A DNA stretch of 64,000 bases, taken from assembly GCF_027941955.1 (NCBI RefSeq), contig NZ_CP115960.1, positions 434,001 to 498,000 on the forward strand, written 5' to 3'. Made by a program: the position numbers and the translations under genes. This DNA is from Sphingomonas sp. 7/4-4 (GTDB lineage Bacteria > Pseudomonadota > Alphaproteobacteria > Sphingomonadales > Sphingomonadaceae). The notes under the pieces were generated by a model. It was not told the DNA's origin. It made no database searches and saw only the letters and a list, made by a program, of their open reading frames with translations. Positions 31,658 through 41,501 of this stretch are shown piece after piece. How positions within the stretch are numbered: the stretch's first letter is position 1; each line of letters begins with the position of its first letter.

Positions 31658-32563
31658 ATGTCAGAGAGAATGACGCGCACGTTGAACGGTATCGTTCTGT
31701 TCACGAAAGTGGCCGAGCTCGGAAGTTTCACGGCCGCTGCCAAAGCGCTGGGCGTGCCGCTGCCGACGGTCAGTCGACGCGTTGCCGAATTGGAAGCGGA
31801 CATCGGTCTACGGCTTTTTCACCGCACCACTCGGCGCTTGAGCCTCACTGAAGTAGGCGATCGCTATCTGGAGCACGGCAGGCGGATCGTCGAGGAATTG
31901 ATCGCGGCGGGAACCGAAGCGGCGAATACGAAGCGAGAACCCGCCGGAAGGCTCAAGCTCACCGCGCCCGTTCTCTTTGGGCGTGACCAGATTGCGCCGA
32001 TCGTCGCGGACTATCTGGCAGCATATCCCGAGGTTCATTGCTCGTTTCACCTTTCAGATCAAACCGTTGATCTGGTAGAGCAGGGCTATGATCTGGCGAT
32101 CAGGGGCGGCGAGTTGACCAACTCCGCTATGATCGTTCGTCGGATCGGGCAAATCGTCTCGGGCCTATACGCTTCGCCGGATTTTCTCGCCCGACAGGGT
32201 GAAAAGGTGGAGCCGGGCAATCTCGGCCGCTATCCACTGATCGACGTTCGGGCCGACAGCCTGAGGCGGAGGTCCTGGATGCTGTCCTCCGGTCGCGATC
32301 AGCGTGAGGTTATATTCACTCCGCGACACGAGGCGAGCGATGCCGAAGCGGCGGCCCAGCTTGCCGAGCGCGGGTTGGGAATCTGTCAATTGCCTACATT
32401 CATCGGCGACCGCCGCTGTGAGGCAGGCAGGTTGACGCGCGTCTTGCCGAGCTTTCTCGCAGGGGAGGTCCCGGTCAGCGCGATCTATCCCTCCCAGCAC
32501 GGGCAGACGCCGGCGGCGCGCACGCTCATCGACTTCATCGCGGCTCGCCTGGCCGGACAATAG
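31658..32563 (+). CDS. LysR-family transcriptional regulator
   Basis: 301 residues. N-terminal winged HTH (FTKVAELGSFTAAAKALGVPLPTVSRRVAELEADIGLRLFHRTTR) and a periplasmic-binding-protein-like effector domain, here of the subgroup with GRLKLTAPVLFGRDQIAPI. Effector unknown. The divergent SnoaL-like gene is the likely target. Codon and base use look less G+C-biased than the flanking chromosomal genes. Confidence 0.93.
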   Translation: MSERMTRTLNGIVLFTKVAELGSFTAAAKALGVPLPTVSRRVAELEADIGLRLFHRTTRRLSLTEVGDRYLEHGRRIVEELIAAGTEAANTKREPAGRLKLTAPVLFGRDQIAPIVADYLAAYPEVHCSFHLSDQTVDLVEQGYDLAIRGGELTNSAMIVRRIGQIVSGLYASPDFLARQGEKVEPGNLGRYPLIDVRADSLRRRSWMLSSGRDQREVIFTPRHEASDAEAAAQLAERGLGICQLPTFIGDRRCEAGRLTRVLPSFLAGEVPVSAIYPSQHGQTPAARTLIDFIAARLAGQ

Positions 32564-32594
32564 GCTTCGAGCCGCGCGAGGCGCTCAAATAACA

Positions 32595-32786
32595 ATGCTG
32601 CCCGGCAACGGCTTTGGCTTGCGGCGAAAAGACGTCTTGATGACGGGCGACATGATCCTTGCCCGGCTCAAGCTCCGTCCGGACACGCCGTAGCGCTACA
32701 AGGACATCACTTTCCGCAACATCACACTCGACAATGCGGGCGGCACAATCGGCGCGGTCGTCAACGGCAGGGACGTGCGGAGCTAA
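32595..32786 (+). pseudogene. Remnant of a GH28-like polygalacturonase gene
   Basis: In one frame the DNA reads LKLRPDTP-stop-RYKDITFRNITLDN and then AGGTIGAV before a second stop. The first stop is a TAG at 32691 where CAG (Gln, giving TPQRY) would be expected. The LRPDTPQ-Y-x-x-ITFRNIT pattern is what I recall from exopolygalacturonase C-termini. The 5' part is absent. Together with the lyase fragment at 29454 it brackets the TetR/CopD/SnoaL/LysR block. Confidence 0.45.
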
Positions 32787-33423
32787 CGGTTGCCTGGGTG
32801 ATCAGCCGTCCGAGGTATGCACAGAGCATATCGGCCAGCGCCTCCGACCAGGCGGCAATCTCCGCCTCAGTCCGCGGCGTCTCGGAGAAGCTACTGCCCA
32901 CGCCGCTGAGCGTCATCTTGATCAGGTCCCCGGCGAGCATTCGCACGTCGTCCGCCACGCCCGGCAGCGCCTCACGCAAGAAGGTCCGGAAGATCTGGGC
33001 GTTCTCCTTCTTCGCTTCGATCGCCTCGGGCGCATCGCGGTAGAGCGGTGCCGCATCGCTCAGGGCGGTGCGGATCGCCGCTTCCTCGCATTCCGATTGA
33101 ATGAAGGCATGGATCAGCCGGCGCAGCCGGGCGGTCGGGGAGGTGGCCTGATCCTCCAGGATGCTCCGCAGCAGCGCGGAGGTGCGTTGCCACTCGTCGC
33201 TCTGCAGCCGGAACAGGATCGCGGCCTTGTTCGGGAAATATTGGTAAAGCGAGCCGACGCTCACGCCGGCGCGCTCGGCGACTCGCGCAGTGGTGAAACG
33301 CTGCGCACCTTCCTTCATCAAAACCTGAACAGCCGCGTCGAGCACTGCTTCGACCAGCTGGTTTGAGCGAGCCTGTTTGGGGCTTTTGCGCGAGGCGATA
33401 CTTGCGTTGCGACCGAGCGGCAT
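32761..33423 (-). CDS. TetR-family transcriptional regulator
   Basis: 220 residues, HTH motif FTTARVAERAGVSVGSLYQYFPNKAAIL, with a C-terminal domain of the TetR_C type found near AcrR-like regulators. It diverges from an O-methyltransferase gene across 97 bases. That gap contains ACGAACTAGTCGT (33459-33471), a near-palindrome that could be its operator. The 3' end overlaps the GH28-like remnant on the other strand. Confidence 0.88.
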   Translation of the reverse strand: MPLGRNASIASRKSPKQARSNQLVEAVLDAAVQVLMKEGAQRFTTARVAERAGVSVGSLYQYFPNKAAILFRLQSDEWQRTSALLRSILEDQATSPTARLRRLIHAFIQSECEEAAIRTALSDAAPLYRDAPEAIEAKKENAQIFRTFLREALPGVADDVRMLAGDLIKMTLSGVGSSFSETPRTEAEIAAWSEALADMLCAYLGRLITQATVSSARPCR

Positions 33424-33520
33424 TCGGGCTTCCTGCCAATGCGAATAGTCAAAGCTGACGAACTAGTCGTATTTTTCGGCCAGGCAAGCACATCCCTGAC
33501 TCGCCGATCGGAGAACCCAA

Positions 33521-34186
33521 ATGACCACGCTCTCGAGCGCCCCCGCGGCGCCCCTTCTCGCGCGCCTATTCGCCGAGGCGGCGGCCAACCCGCCGGCGCA
33601 AAGCCCGGCCTTTGCTGGCATGACCAGCGAGGATCATCGCCGGATGATGCGCAGCAAGACCGACTATCGCGACTTCTACGCCAAACTCGGTGATTTCGCG
33701 CTGCCGGTGTCGCCTGAAGTGGGCGGCCTGCTCTACATGCTGGCGCGTGCCATCAATGCCCGCTCGATCGTCGAGTTCGGAACCTCGTTCGGCCTGTCGA
33801 CGCTCCACCTGGCGGCCGCGCTCCGTGACAATGGCGGCGGCCGGTTGATCACCAGCGAGTTCGAACCCGGCAAGCTCGCCCGGGCCAAAGCCAATCTTGC
33901 CGAGGGTGGGCTGATCGACCTGGTCGAGTTTCGCGAAGGCGACGCACTGGAGACGCTGGCGGCGGACCTGCCCGAGACGATCGACCTGGTGCTCCTCGAC
34001 GGTGCCAAGGCACTCTATTCGGATATTCTCGACCGGGTGGAGAGCCGATTGCGGCCGGGTGCGATCTTGATCGCCGACAATGCCGATTATTGCCCGGAAT
34101 ATCTGGAGCGCGTCGGCAACATCGCCAATGGCTATATGTCGATGCCTTTCACCGACGAGGTAGAGCTGTCGATCCGCCTCAGTTGA
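33521..34186 (+). CDS. Class I SAM-dependent O-methyltransferase
   Basis: 221 residues of the methyltransferase_3/24 (catechol-O-methyltransferase-like) group. SAM-binding motif I is VEFGTSFGLSTLHLAAAL, with the acidic SEFEPGKLARA and the metal-site LVLLDGAKALY and IADNADY motifs. Substrate unknown; many TetR-controlled relatives modify small aromatic compounds. Probably regulated by the divergent TetR gene. Confidence 0.87.
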   Translation: MTTLSSAPAAPLLARLFAEAAANPPAQSPAFAGMTSEDHRRMMRSKTDYRDFYAKLGDFALPVSPEVGGLLYMLARAINARSIVEFGTSFGLSTLHLAAALRDNGGGRLITSEFEPGKLARAKANLAEGGLIDLVEFREGDALETLAADLPETIDLVLLDGAKALYSDILDRVESRLRPGAILIADNADYCPEYLERVGNIANGYMSMPFTDEVELSIRLS

Positions 34187-34213
34187 TCCACGGCCGCCCT
34201 CTCGATGCGATCG

Positions 34214-34249
34214 GCGGCCGGCTCCCGTTAACGAACGGGCGCCGGCCGC
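34214..34249. terminator. 16-bp hairpin between O-methyltransferase and TonB-receptor genes
   Basis: GCGGCCGGCTCCCGTT pairs with AACGGGCGCCGGCCGC (one mismatch) around AACG, 28 bases after the methyltransferase stop. There is no T-run. It most likely isolates the methyltransferase transcript from the receptor operon. Confidence 0.6.
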
Positions 34250-34327
34250 AACGCGCCCAATGCCGACCGTCCAACACGGGAGATTGACGCGGTTCTGAAA
34301 TGATAGCGTCCCGGATCTTGCATCGAT

Positions 34328-34345
34328 CTGTCGATCAAGCGTCAC
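34328..34345 (+). promoter_or_regulatory. Weak Pho-box-like site upstream of TonB receptor-phoD
   Basis: CTGTCGA-TCAA-GCGTCAC has the 7+4+7 spacing of a PhoB site (CTGTCAT repeats), matching 5 of 7 and 4 of 7 positions. It lies 48 bases before the receptor ATG. The match is weak alone; the downstream phosphatase gene makes it worth noting. Confidence 0.25.
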
Positions 34346-34392
34346 GGACGCTCCCTAGCTGAACCCCGAGAACAAAAACGGGGTCGCAGATA

Positions 34393-37040
34393 ATGAATTT
34401 CCTTTCGTGCAGAACGGCTCGTCACCTGTTGCTGGCATCGGCGCTGGCGTACCCCGGCTTCGCTTATGCGCAGCAAGGCAATCCCGTTTCGGACGCTGCC
34501 GAGACAACGGAATCAGAGGGCGAGGAGATCGTCGTCACCGGCACGGCCTTTCAGAATCAGAAGGCGATCGCCACGCGGCGGGAGTCGCCCGTCGTGGTGG
34601 ATTCACTGATCCAGGACGACACCGGCGACTTGCCCGACCAATATCTCTCCGAGGCTCTGGCTCGCGTGCCCGGCGTTTCGACGATGCAGGTGCTCTATGG
34701 CGAGCAGGAGAGCCAGTATGTGGCCGTCCGCGGCATCACCCCGGACCTGAACTACGTCTCTCTTGACGGGATCGGGATGATCTCGGTCGCCAATCAGGGC
34801 GCCGGACAGCGTCGGGTCGATCTGGCACTGATCCCGAGCCAGGCGTCGAGCCGCACCGACGTGTTCAAGACCTTCACCGCCGATCAGGAGGCGGGCGTGA
34901 TCGGCGGGGTGATCAACATCGTGCCGTACAGCGCGTTCGACGGCCGCAAAGACCGCTTCTTCGTCGACGTCAATGCCAGCTACACCGATTATCGCGATAT
35001 TCCCGGCGGCAATTCGCTGGGCGGCTATACCGACACGCATTGGGGCGGCGGCGCCAGGGACTGCTGACCAAGCGGTTCGGCGCCAACGAGCAGTTCGGCG
35101 TGGTGCTGAGCGGCAGCTACAACCAGCGCACCTATGACGAGACCAAGCGTAACCCCAACGGCCGGACCTATTACACCGCGACCGGGGCGACGACCTCGCC
35201 GTTCAACCCCAACTGGAACGGCTTCGATCCCGCACCGACGGCATTCGTCAGCTACGATTTCACCAATTTCGTGAAGACCTATGGCGGCACCGCCGCCTTC
35301 GAGTTCCAGCCCGATCCGAATTGGTATTCGTCGATCCTCGTCTACGATTACCGCCAGACGGAGGATCAGACCAACCCGATCTTCAACCTGCGCGCGTTCG
35401 ATCAGTTGCGGAACCAGACCGAGCATGGCGGTACGTTGCGTGTGCCCGACATTCGCAGCACCTATAATTACGACCGGTTCGAGACCGAGAGCCGCGGCGT
35501 GCTGTTCAAGACGCGCTACACTGCCGGCGACGGCACCGAAATCGCCTTTCGCGCCGGCTATAACGACAACAGCTTCCTCGATGCCGAGCAATCGGCGACC
35601 TATCAGGCCAAGCCGACCAACCAGTTCGTCACCTATGACAGCAGCAACCGTTCGCTCAGCTTTACGCTCACCGATCCGGCGGCGCTGCTCGACGCCTCGA
35701 AATACGCGCTGCTGACTGCGGCCGACACGACGTACGACGCGCTGGGCAAGGCGTGGGAGGCCCGGCTCGACGTGGCGAACAACGCCGATGGCGGCGATCG
35801 CGGTTTCGGAATCAAGGGCGGTGTCGGGCTGCGCGGCTTCAAGATGGAGCGCGACGTCACGGTGACCAATTATACGGTCGACAAGTCGCCGCTGACGCCG
35901 GTCGCTTACGACCCGAACTTCGTGCCCTGGATGTTCGGCTACAACGTGCTGTGGATCGATTATCCCAAATTCGCGGAAACGGTGAAGCCGAGGCTGCCGG
36001 TAACCGCCGCGTCCTCCGCGACCGGCTCGCTCGAGCAGGATTACGATTATCGGGAGACGATCGGCTACGCCTATCTGAGCGGCGTCTGGGCGACCGATCA
36101 CACCCGTGTCATCGCCGGTCTGCGTTATGATCTCGCCGATTACAGCGCCCATACCCCGCTGCAGATCGGCGGCGTCTATCAAGGCGCTTTCGGCAAGAAT
36201 AGCGGCGATTATCGCGATCTCCTGCCTTCGCTGAACCTTGTCCAGGACGTGACCGGCAATCTGCGGCTCAAGGCCAGCTACAGCCGCACGATCGGCCGCC
36301 CGGCGCCCGAGGACATCGCGCGGCCGACGACGCGCAACGACACTTCGTTCACGATCGCGCGGGGCAATCCCGGCCTCAAGCCGCGGCGCGCGGACAATTT
36401 CGACCTCGCCGGAGAATATTATTTCAATGGATCGCAGGGGCTGATCAGCCTTGGCGGCTTCGTCAAGCATGTGAAGGACGACATTTACGACCTGAAGGAA
36501 GAGCAGGTCATCGACGGCTTCACCTACACCGTCACTACACCGATGAATGCGAGTTCGTCGAAGCTCAAGGGCGTGGAATTCCAGGTGATCGACAATGCGA
36601 TCGGCTGGCTGCCGGGCTTCCTCAAAGACCAGCTCGGCTTCTCGTTCAATGTCACGCGCGCGTGGGGAGACATGGATTATCTCGTCGGCGGCGCACCGAT
36701 CCACAAGGACGCGTTGCTCTATCAGCGCGAATGGATCGGCAATGCGGCCTTGTTCTACAAGCTGCCCGCCGGCGGCGAGGTTCGCGTCGCCTATAGCTAT
36801 GGCGACGGCTATTATGACGGCATCGGCGCCGATGCCACGCTCGATCGCGGGCCGGAGGCGCGGGGACAGCTCGACGCTTCGGCCCGGGTGGCGCTGGCGC
36901 GGGACTGGATCGTCAAGTTCCAGGCGAAGAACATTCTCGGGGAGGACGTCTTCCTCGGCTACGGCGAGAACCTGCGTTACCGGCGTGCCGAGATGAACAA
37001 GGGCACGCAGTTCTTCGTGAACCTGATCTTCAAACCCTGA
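34393..37040 (+). CDS. TonB-dependent outer-membrane receptor, frameshifted
   Basis: Gated outer-membrane barrel of about 882 residues. A signal peptide (LLLASALAYPGFAYAQ), TonB box-like EEIVVTGTA, a plug domain (LARVPGVSTMQV, VAVRGITPDLNYVSLDG) and a 22-strand barrel ending FFVNLIFKP with the terminal aromatic-type residue pattern. The frame breaks near 35054; adding one C gives WGGGAQGLLTKRFGAN. Directly followed by a PhoD-type phosphatase, so phosphate-ester uptake is a reasonable guess, but sphingomonad receptors of this type also import sugars or peptides. Confidence 0.87.
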
Positions 37041-37107
37041 CGATTGCCTCCGAGGCGGCACGCCACGTGCCGCTTCGGACGCTCATGCCTTTCCGAGGAC
37101 CTGACCC

Positions 37108-38670
37108 ATGAAGCTCGAACGCCGCAATCTGCTCAAGGCCGCCGGCCAATTGGCCATTTTCGCGGGCCTTGCGCCGCATGCCGGCTGGGCGGCGGCGCTG
37201 ACCGGCTATCCGTTCACGCTCGGCATCGCCTCGGGCGATCCGGTGGCGGACGGTTTCGTATTGTGGACCCGGCTGGCGCCGCGCCCGTTCGAACCGGGCA
37301 GCGGCATGCCGATGAAGGTCGTGCCGGTCACCTGGCAAGTCGCCGAGGACGCGCAGTTCGCGCGGATCGTGCAGTCCGGGGAGGCGCAGGCGCGCCCCGA
37401 GCTCGGCCATTCGGTGCATGTTGAGGTGAGCGGGTTGCTGCCGTCGCGACCCTATTGCTATCGCTTCTTCGCGGGTGCCGAGATGAGCCCGGCGGGCACC
37501 GTCCGTACCGCGCCGGCGCGCGGCGCGTCGGCTGAGCGCCTGCGCATCGGCGTCGCCGGATGCCAGCATTACGAGGGCGGCTATTTCACTGCCTATCGGC
37601 ATCTCTCCGAGGAGCCCGATCTCGACGCCATCTTCCATTATGGCGACTATATTTACGAGCATGCGCCCGAACGCGGCTGCCCGAAGGCAGGTGGTAAGCC
37701 CGCTTGCGTGCGCGTTCACGACAGCGACGAGATCTATTCGCTGGATGACTATCGCCGGCGCTATGCGCTCTACAAGCTCGATGCCGATCTTCAGGCGGCG
37801 CACCGTGCGGCGGCCTTTCTGCCGACCTATGACGATCACGAGGTCGAGAATAACTGGGCAGGTCAATGGGACGAGAACGGCACCCCGCCCGAGCTGTTCC
37901 TGCTGCGCCGTTTCGCCGCGATGCAGGCGTGGTACGAGAACATGCCGGTACGCAAGGCACAGCTGCCCGCAGGCGGGCAGATGCGGATGTTCCGCCGGCT
38001 CGATTATGGCGACCTGCTGCGGGTCCATTTGCTCGACACGCGGCAATATCGCACCGATCAGCGCTGCGGCGCATCCGGCGACAAGATCTGCCGCCCCGCC
38101 AGCGACAAGGGGCCGTCGGAGATCATCGGTGCCGAGCAGGAAGCGTGGCTCAAGCAAGGCATGACTCGCGACTTCCGCTGGAACCTGCTCGCTCAGCAGG
38201 TGATGGTGATGCCCTTCCGCTATCCCGAACACCGCGCCGACGGCGTCACCAACATGGATTCGTGGAGTGGCTATCCCGAAGCGCGCGCGCGTCTGACGGC
38301 GGCGATACAGGAACGGCGGCTGACCAACGTCGTTATCGCCACCGGCGACGTCCACAAGCACCATGCCGGCGTGCTCCCTTCGCGCGAAGGCGATCTGCTC
38401 AGCACGCCGGTAGCCACCGAATATGTCGCGAGCTCGATCTCGTCCGGCGGCGACGGGAGCGATATGCCGGCCGGATGGGAGCAGGTGCTCGCCAACAATC
38501 CTCACACCCGGCTGGTGAACGACCGCCGCGGCTATCAGCTGTTCGACATCGGCCGCAACGAATGGCGCACGGAGGTGATCGCGGTCGACCAGATCTCCAC
38601 CCGCGGAGGTGCGCGCAGAAGAGTGGCGAGCCTAGTCACGGTTCCGGAGCGTCCGGGAGTCGAGGTGTAA
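37108..38670 (+). CDS. phoD: PhoD-family alkaline phosphatase/phosphodiesterase
   Basis: Tat-exported phosphatase of 520 residues; signal ERRNLLKAAGQLAIFAG. After an N-terminal PhoD_N beta domain (FTLGIASGDPVADGFVLWTRLAP) comes the metallophosphatase core: VAGCQHYEGG, HYGDYIYE, TYDDHEVENNWAG and the C-terminal ATGDVHKHH with the metal ligands Asp and His. Would release phosphate from mono- or diesters using Fe/Ca. Second gene of a unit with the TonB receptor 67 bases upstream. Frame intact. Confidence 0.92.
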   Translation: MKLERRNLLKAAGQLAIFAGLAPHAGWAAALTGYPFTLGIASGDPVADGFVLWTRLAPRPFEPGSGMPMKVVPVTWQVAEDAQFARIVQSGEAQARPELGHSVHVEVSGLLPSRPYCYRFFAGAEMSPAGTVRTAPARGASAERLRIGVAGCQHYEGGYFTAYRHLSEEPDLDAIFHYGDYIYEHAPERGCPKAGGKPACVRVHDSDEIYSLDDYRRRYALYKLDADLQAAHRAAAFLPTYDDHEVENNWAGQWDENGTPPELFLLRRFAAMQAWYENMPVRKAQLPAGGQMRMFRRLDYGDLLRVHLLDTRQYRTDQRCGASGDKICRPASDKGPSEIIGAEQEAWLKQGMTRDFRWNLLAQQVMVMPFRYPEHRADGVTNMDSWSGYPEARARLTAAIQERRLTNVVIATGDVHKHHAGVLPSREGDLLSTPVATEYVASSISSGGDGSDMPAGWEQVLANNPHTRLVNDRRGYQLFDIGRNEWRTEVIAVDQISTRGGARRRVASLVTVPERPGVEV

Positions 38671-38776
38671 TCTGAAACCAAGCGGTTTGCGCACCGTCGC
38701 TTGGGCAATGCGTCACTTGGCGAATCTCGCACGCGGTGTCGCTGATCCGCAGCGCCGGAAGCTGTAGAGGAACGGG

Positions 38777-39736
38777 TCAGTCGGTGGAGGGTATCGGCAG
38801 CACCGCGCCCACATGCGCCTCGCCGCGGGCCTCGGCGAGCAGCGCCTGGCGATGGCGTTCGGCATAGCGTTCGCGCTGCTCGTCGCTGCGCTCGTCGTGG
38901 CAGGCGGGGCAGGCGACTCCTTCGACATAAAGCGGCAAGCGTTGCGCGTCCTCGCTGACCGGCATCCGGCAGGCGCGGCAAAGAGCATGCGTGCCGGGCT
39001 GGAGACCGTGAGAGACCGCCACCCGCTCGTCGAACACGAAGCATTCGCCCTGCCACCGGCTCTCCTCGGCGGCGACCTTCTCCAGATAAGCGAGGATGCC
39101 GCCCTTCAGGTGATAGACCTCGTCCAGACCTTCGGCCTTGAGGAACGCGGTTGCCTTCTCGCAGCGTATTCCGCCGGTGCAGAACATCGCGATCTTCGGC
39201 TGCCTGCCTTCCTCCTGCCATTCGTCGCGATGCGCGCGTACCCATTCGGGGAAGTCGCGGAAGGTCCGCGTGCCGGGATCGATCGCGCCGGCGAAGGTGC
39301 CGAGCGCGACTTCATAGTCGTTGCGCGTATCGATCACGACCGTGTCGGGCTGTGCGATCAGCGCATTCCAGTCCTGCGGCGCGACATAGGCGCCGGCATC
39401 GGCCAGTGGGTCGATCCCGGGCTCGCCCATCGTCACGATCTCGCGCTTGATGCGCACCTTCATCCGGTGGAACGGCATCGTCGCCGCGCGTGATTTCTTG
39501 ACGTCGAGCGCCGCGCAGCCGGGGAGGGTGCGGATATGCGCGAGCACCTGATCGATCGCGCTGTCGCCGTCTGCGATCGTGCCGTTGATCCCTTCGGAGG
39601 CCAGCAGCAACGTTCCCTTCACGCCCGCGGCAGCGCAGGCCGCGGCAAGGCGCGCCTGTATCGCCGCGCAATCGTCGAAACGAGTGAACTGGTACAATGC
39701 GGCGACGCAAATGGGGAGAATTTCGGTCACGATCAC
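38777..39736 (-). CDS. trhO: tRNA uridine-34 hydroxylase TrhO (rhodanese domain)
   Basis: Oxygen-dependent enzyme forming 5-hydroxyuridine at position 34 of tRNA. About 319 residues: N-terminal acylphosphatase-like part ([18 protein letters not shown]), then a rhodanese domain with active Cys in [17 protein letters not shown], and a C-terminal Cys-rich tail (CRACRMP, CPACHDE). GTG starts at 39736 or 39730; I prefer 39736 on ribosome-site spacing. Divergent from a Crp/Fnr gene. Confidence 0.9.
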   Translation of the reverse strand: MIVTEILPICVAALYQFTRFDDCAAIQARLAAACAAAGVKGTLLLASEGINGTIADGDSAIDQVLAHIRTLPGCAALDVKKSRAATMPFHRMKVRIKREIVTMGEPGIDPLADAGAYVAPQDWNALIAQPDTVVIDTRNDYEVALGTFAGAIDPGTRTFRDFPEWVRAHRDEWQEEGRQPKIAMFCTGGIRCEKATAFLKAEGLDEVYHLKGGILAYLEKVAAEESRWQGECFVFDERVAVSHGLQPGTHALCRACRMPVSEDAQRLPLYVEGVACPACHDERSDEQRERYAERHRQALLAEARGEAHVGAVLPIPSTD

Positions 39737-39821
39737 TTTTTCCGGGGTTGGCCACGGCAACGGCCGCCGCGCCCTAGCAGAAGGGCACGCACAGGTCATC
39801 TGCGGCGCAAACGGCGAGGGG

Positions 39822-39835
39822 TTGATCAGGATCAG
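39822..39835. promoter_or_regulatory. FNR-like box before the Crp/Fnr gene
   Basis: TTGAT-CAGG-ATCAG differs from the FNR consensus TTGAT-N4-ATCAA at one position. It lies 67 bases upstream of the Crp/Fnr start and 86 bases upstream of trhO, so it could serve either gene, including autoregulation. Confidence 0.45.
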
Positions 39836-39901
39836 TCCTGGAAACCAATCTGCATTTGCGTCGTTTGATCGCCCGGAAAAACAGAAACGAGGAGCATTTC
39901 A

Positions 39902-40633
39902 TTGCAGCCTTCTGGTGTAGACCGGTTCGTGGACCTGATCAGGAAGCTCACTTCGCTGAACAACCTCAGCGAGGAGGAGATTGCCGGCATCCGGTCGCTC
40001 CCGCTCCGGGTCCAGCGTTTCAAGGCGGGCGCCACCATCGTCAGCACCGGCCAGCTGATTTCGGAATGTTGCCTGCTGGTCGAAGGCTTTGCCTGCCGCC
40101 ACAAGCTGGCGAGCGACGGCGGCCGCCAGATCGTCTCCTTCCATCTGGCAGGCGACATCCTCGACATCCAGCATCTGCTGTTCGAGAAGGCCGACCATAA
40201 CGTCCAGGTGATCACCGACGCCCAAGTGCTCTTCTTCCCGATGCGCGACTTCCGTCGGCTGATCGAGGACCGGCCCGAAATCGCCAAGGCACTGTGGCGC
40301 GATTGCCTCGTCGATGCGTCGGTCTTCCGCGAATGGGTGCTCAATGTCGGGCGGCGCGACGCCAAGATGCGGATCGCGCACATGCTCTGCGAGTTCGCGG
40401 CACGGTGCGAAGCGGCGGGCCTCGGCTCGCCGAACCAGTTCACGCTTCCGATGACGCAGGAGGATATCGGCGACGCAACCGGCCTTACCTCGGTGCACGT
40501 CAACCGGATGCTGCGGGCGTTGAGCGAAGAGGGCGTGATCGAGCGATCGGGCCGTCAGATCCGCATCGCGGATTGGGAACGGATGAAGCAGGTCGCCGAT
40601 TTCGATCCGGACTATCTCCACCTCGCCGCCTAG
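39902..40633 (+). CDS. Crp/Fnr-family transcriptional regulator
   Basis: 243 residues: cyclic-nucleotide-binding-like domain (FKAGATIVSTGQLISECCLLVEGFACR, GDILDIQHLL) and winged HTH (MTQEDIGDATGLTSVHVNRMLRALSEEGVIER). No N-terminal Cys cluster of the FNR type, so direct oxygen sensing through [4Fe-4S] is unlikely. The effector is unknown. TTG start at 39902 with AGGAG eight bases upstream. Confidence 0.9.
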   Translation: MQPSGVDRFVDLIRKLTSLNNLSEEEIAGIRSLPLRVQRFKAGATIVSTGQLISECCLLVEGFACRHKLASDGGRQIVSFHLAGDILDIQHLLFEKADHNVQVITDAQVLFFPMRDFRRLIEDRPEIAKALWRDCLVDASVFREWVLNVGRRDAKMRIAHMLCEFAARCEAAGLGSPNQFTLPMTQEDIGDATGLTSVHVNRMLRALSEEGVIERSGRQIRIADWERMKQVADFDPDYLHLAA

Positions 40634-40649
40634 GGCGGCGGCGTAGGAG

Positions 40650-41387
40650 TCAGTCTCCGGCGTTCTCGATTCCGCCCGCGATATAGGTCTGGACATAGTC
40701 CTTGATCCACGCCTCTTCGCGGAACCACTTGGTGACGATGTACTTCATCCCTTGCAGCACGCGCATGCCTTCGTGGAGCGTATCGTAATTGGGAGTGCCG
40801 TCGGGCGTCATGTTGTTCCAGATGACGAGCAGCCCGCGCTTCGGCTTGAAGCGAATGCCCGCGCGCGGGAACCAGGTGGCGCCGCCTTCGGCCACGTCGT
40901 TGAGATAGGCCATCGCGGTCCAGGTCCGCTGGCCGCCGGTTTCCTTCATCTTGGGCCAATAGGCGCTCGATTCGTGGAAATAGTCGCAATGCGCGCGGAA
41001 CTGCTGGTTCACCGCATAGCGCTGGCCCTGGAGCGTCTCGGCATTCTCCTCGGGGATGCCGAGAAGATGGGCGATGCGCTGGTCGATCGCGAGGATGTCG
41101 GGCGACCAGCGATACAGGTCCGAGCTGTGGCTGGTACGGTATTCCGGATCCTCGCTCTGCGCGAGCAGAGTCGACGGGCGTGAATTCGAGTCGATCAGGT
41201 CGATGAGCGCGTCGCATTCGGCGTCGCTCAGGAAATGCGGGAACGTATACATCTGCGCCGTCTCGACCTTGGCGCGCCGGACGGCGGGGTTCGCCTCCAG
41301 CCGCGCCGAGACGTCGCGCCCGATCTTCGCACGCACCGGCGAGGGACCGCCGGAGACTCTGCCTTCATTCTGGTTGATCTTGCTCAC
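40650..41387 (-). CDS. Prolyl-4-hydroxylase-like 2OG-Fe(II) oxygenase
   Basis: Iron/2-oxoglutarate dioxygenase of about 245 residues. Iron ligands HxD in FRAHCDYFHE and His in NYDTLHEGMRV, with Lys for 2OG in GMKYIVTKWFRE. The domain order (MYTFPHFLSDAECDALIDLI, then the SRPSTLL loop, then core) matches P4Hc (SMART) proteins. The target is unknown. GTG at 41387 is my choice of start; an ATG at 41465 in the same frame would add 26 unlike residues. It is convergent with the Crp/Fnr gene. Confidence 0.85.
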   Translation of the reverse strand: MSKINQNEGRVSGGPSPVRAKIGRDVSARLEANPAVRRAKVETAQMYTFPHFLSDAECDALIDLIDSNSRPSTLLAQSEDPEYRTSHSSDLYRWSPDILAIDQRIAHLLGIPEENAETLQGQRYAVNQQFRAHCDYFHESSAYWPKMKETGGQRTWTAMAYLNDVAEGGATWFPRAGIRFKPKRGLLVIWNNMTPDGTPNYDTLHEGMRVLQGMKYIVTKWFREEAWIKDYVQTYIAGGIENAGD

Positions 41388-41501
41388 GCCTTGCGAAATC
41401 GCGCGGAGCGGCTCGATTTGCAAGCCGCAACCACATCTTGACGGCAAGGAGCCCGGTGTCGCCACCGGGCCCCAGGATCTCCGATAAGGCTGCGGGCGTC
41501 C

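Noticed and set aside
35025..37061. 678-codon open frame antisense to the TonB receptor
   Set aside because: The forward strand encodes a full receptor barrel; the reverse frame has no domain, no signal and typical mirror composition.
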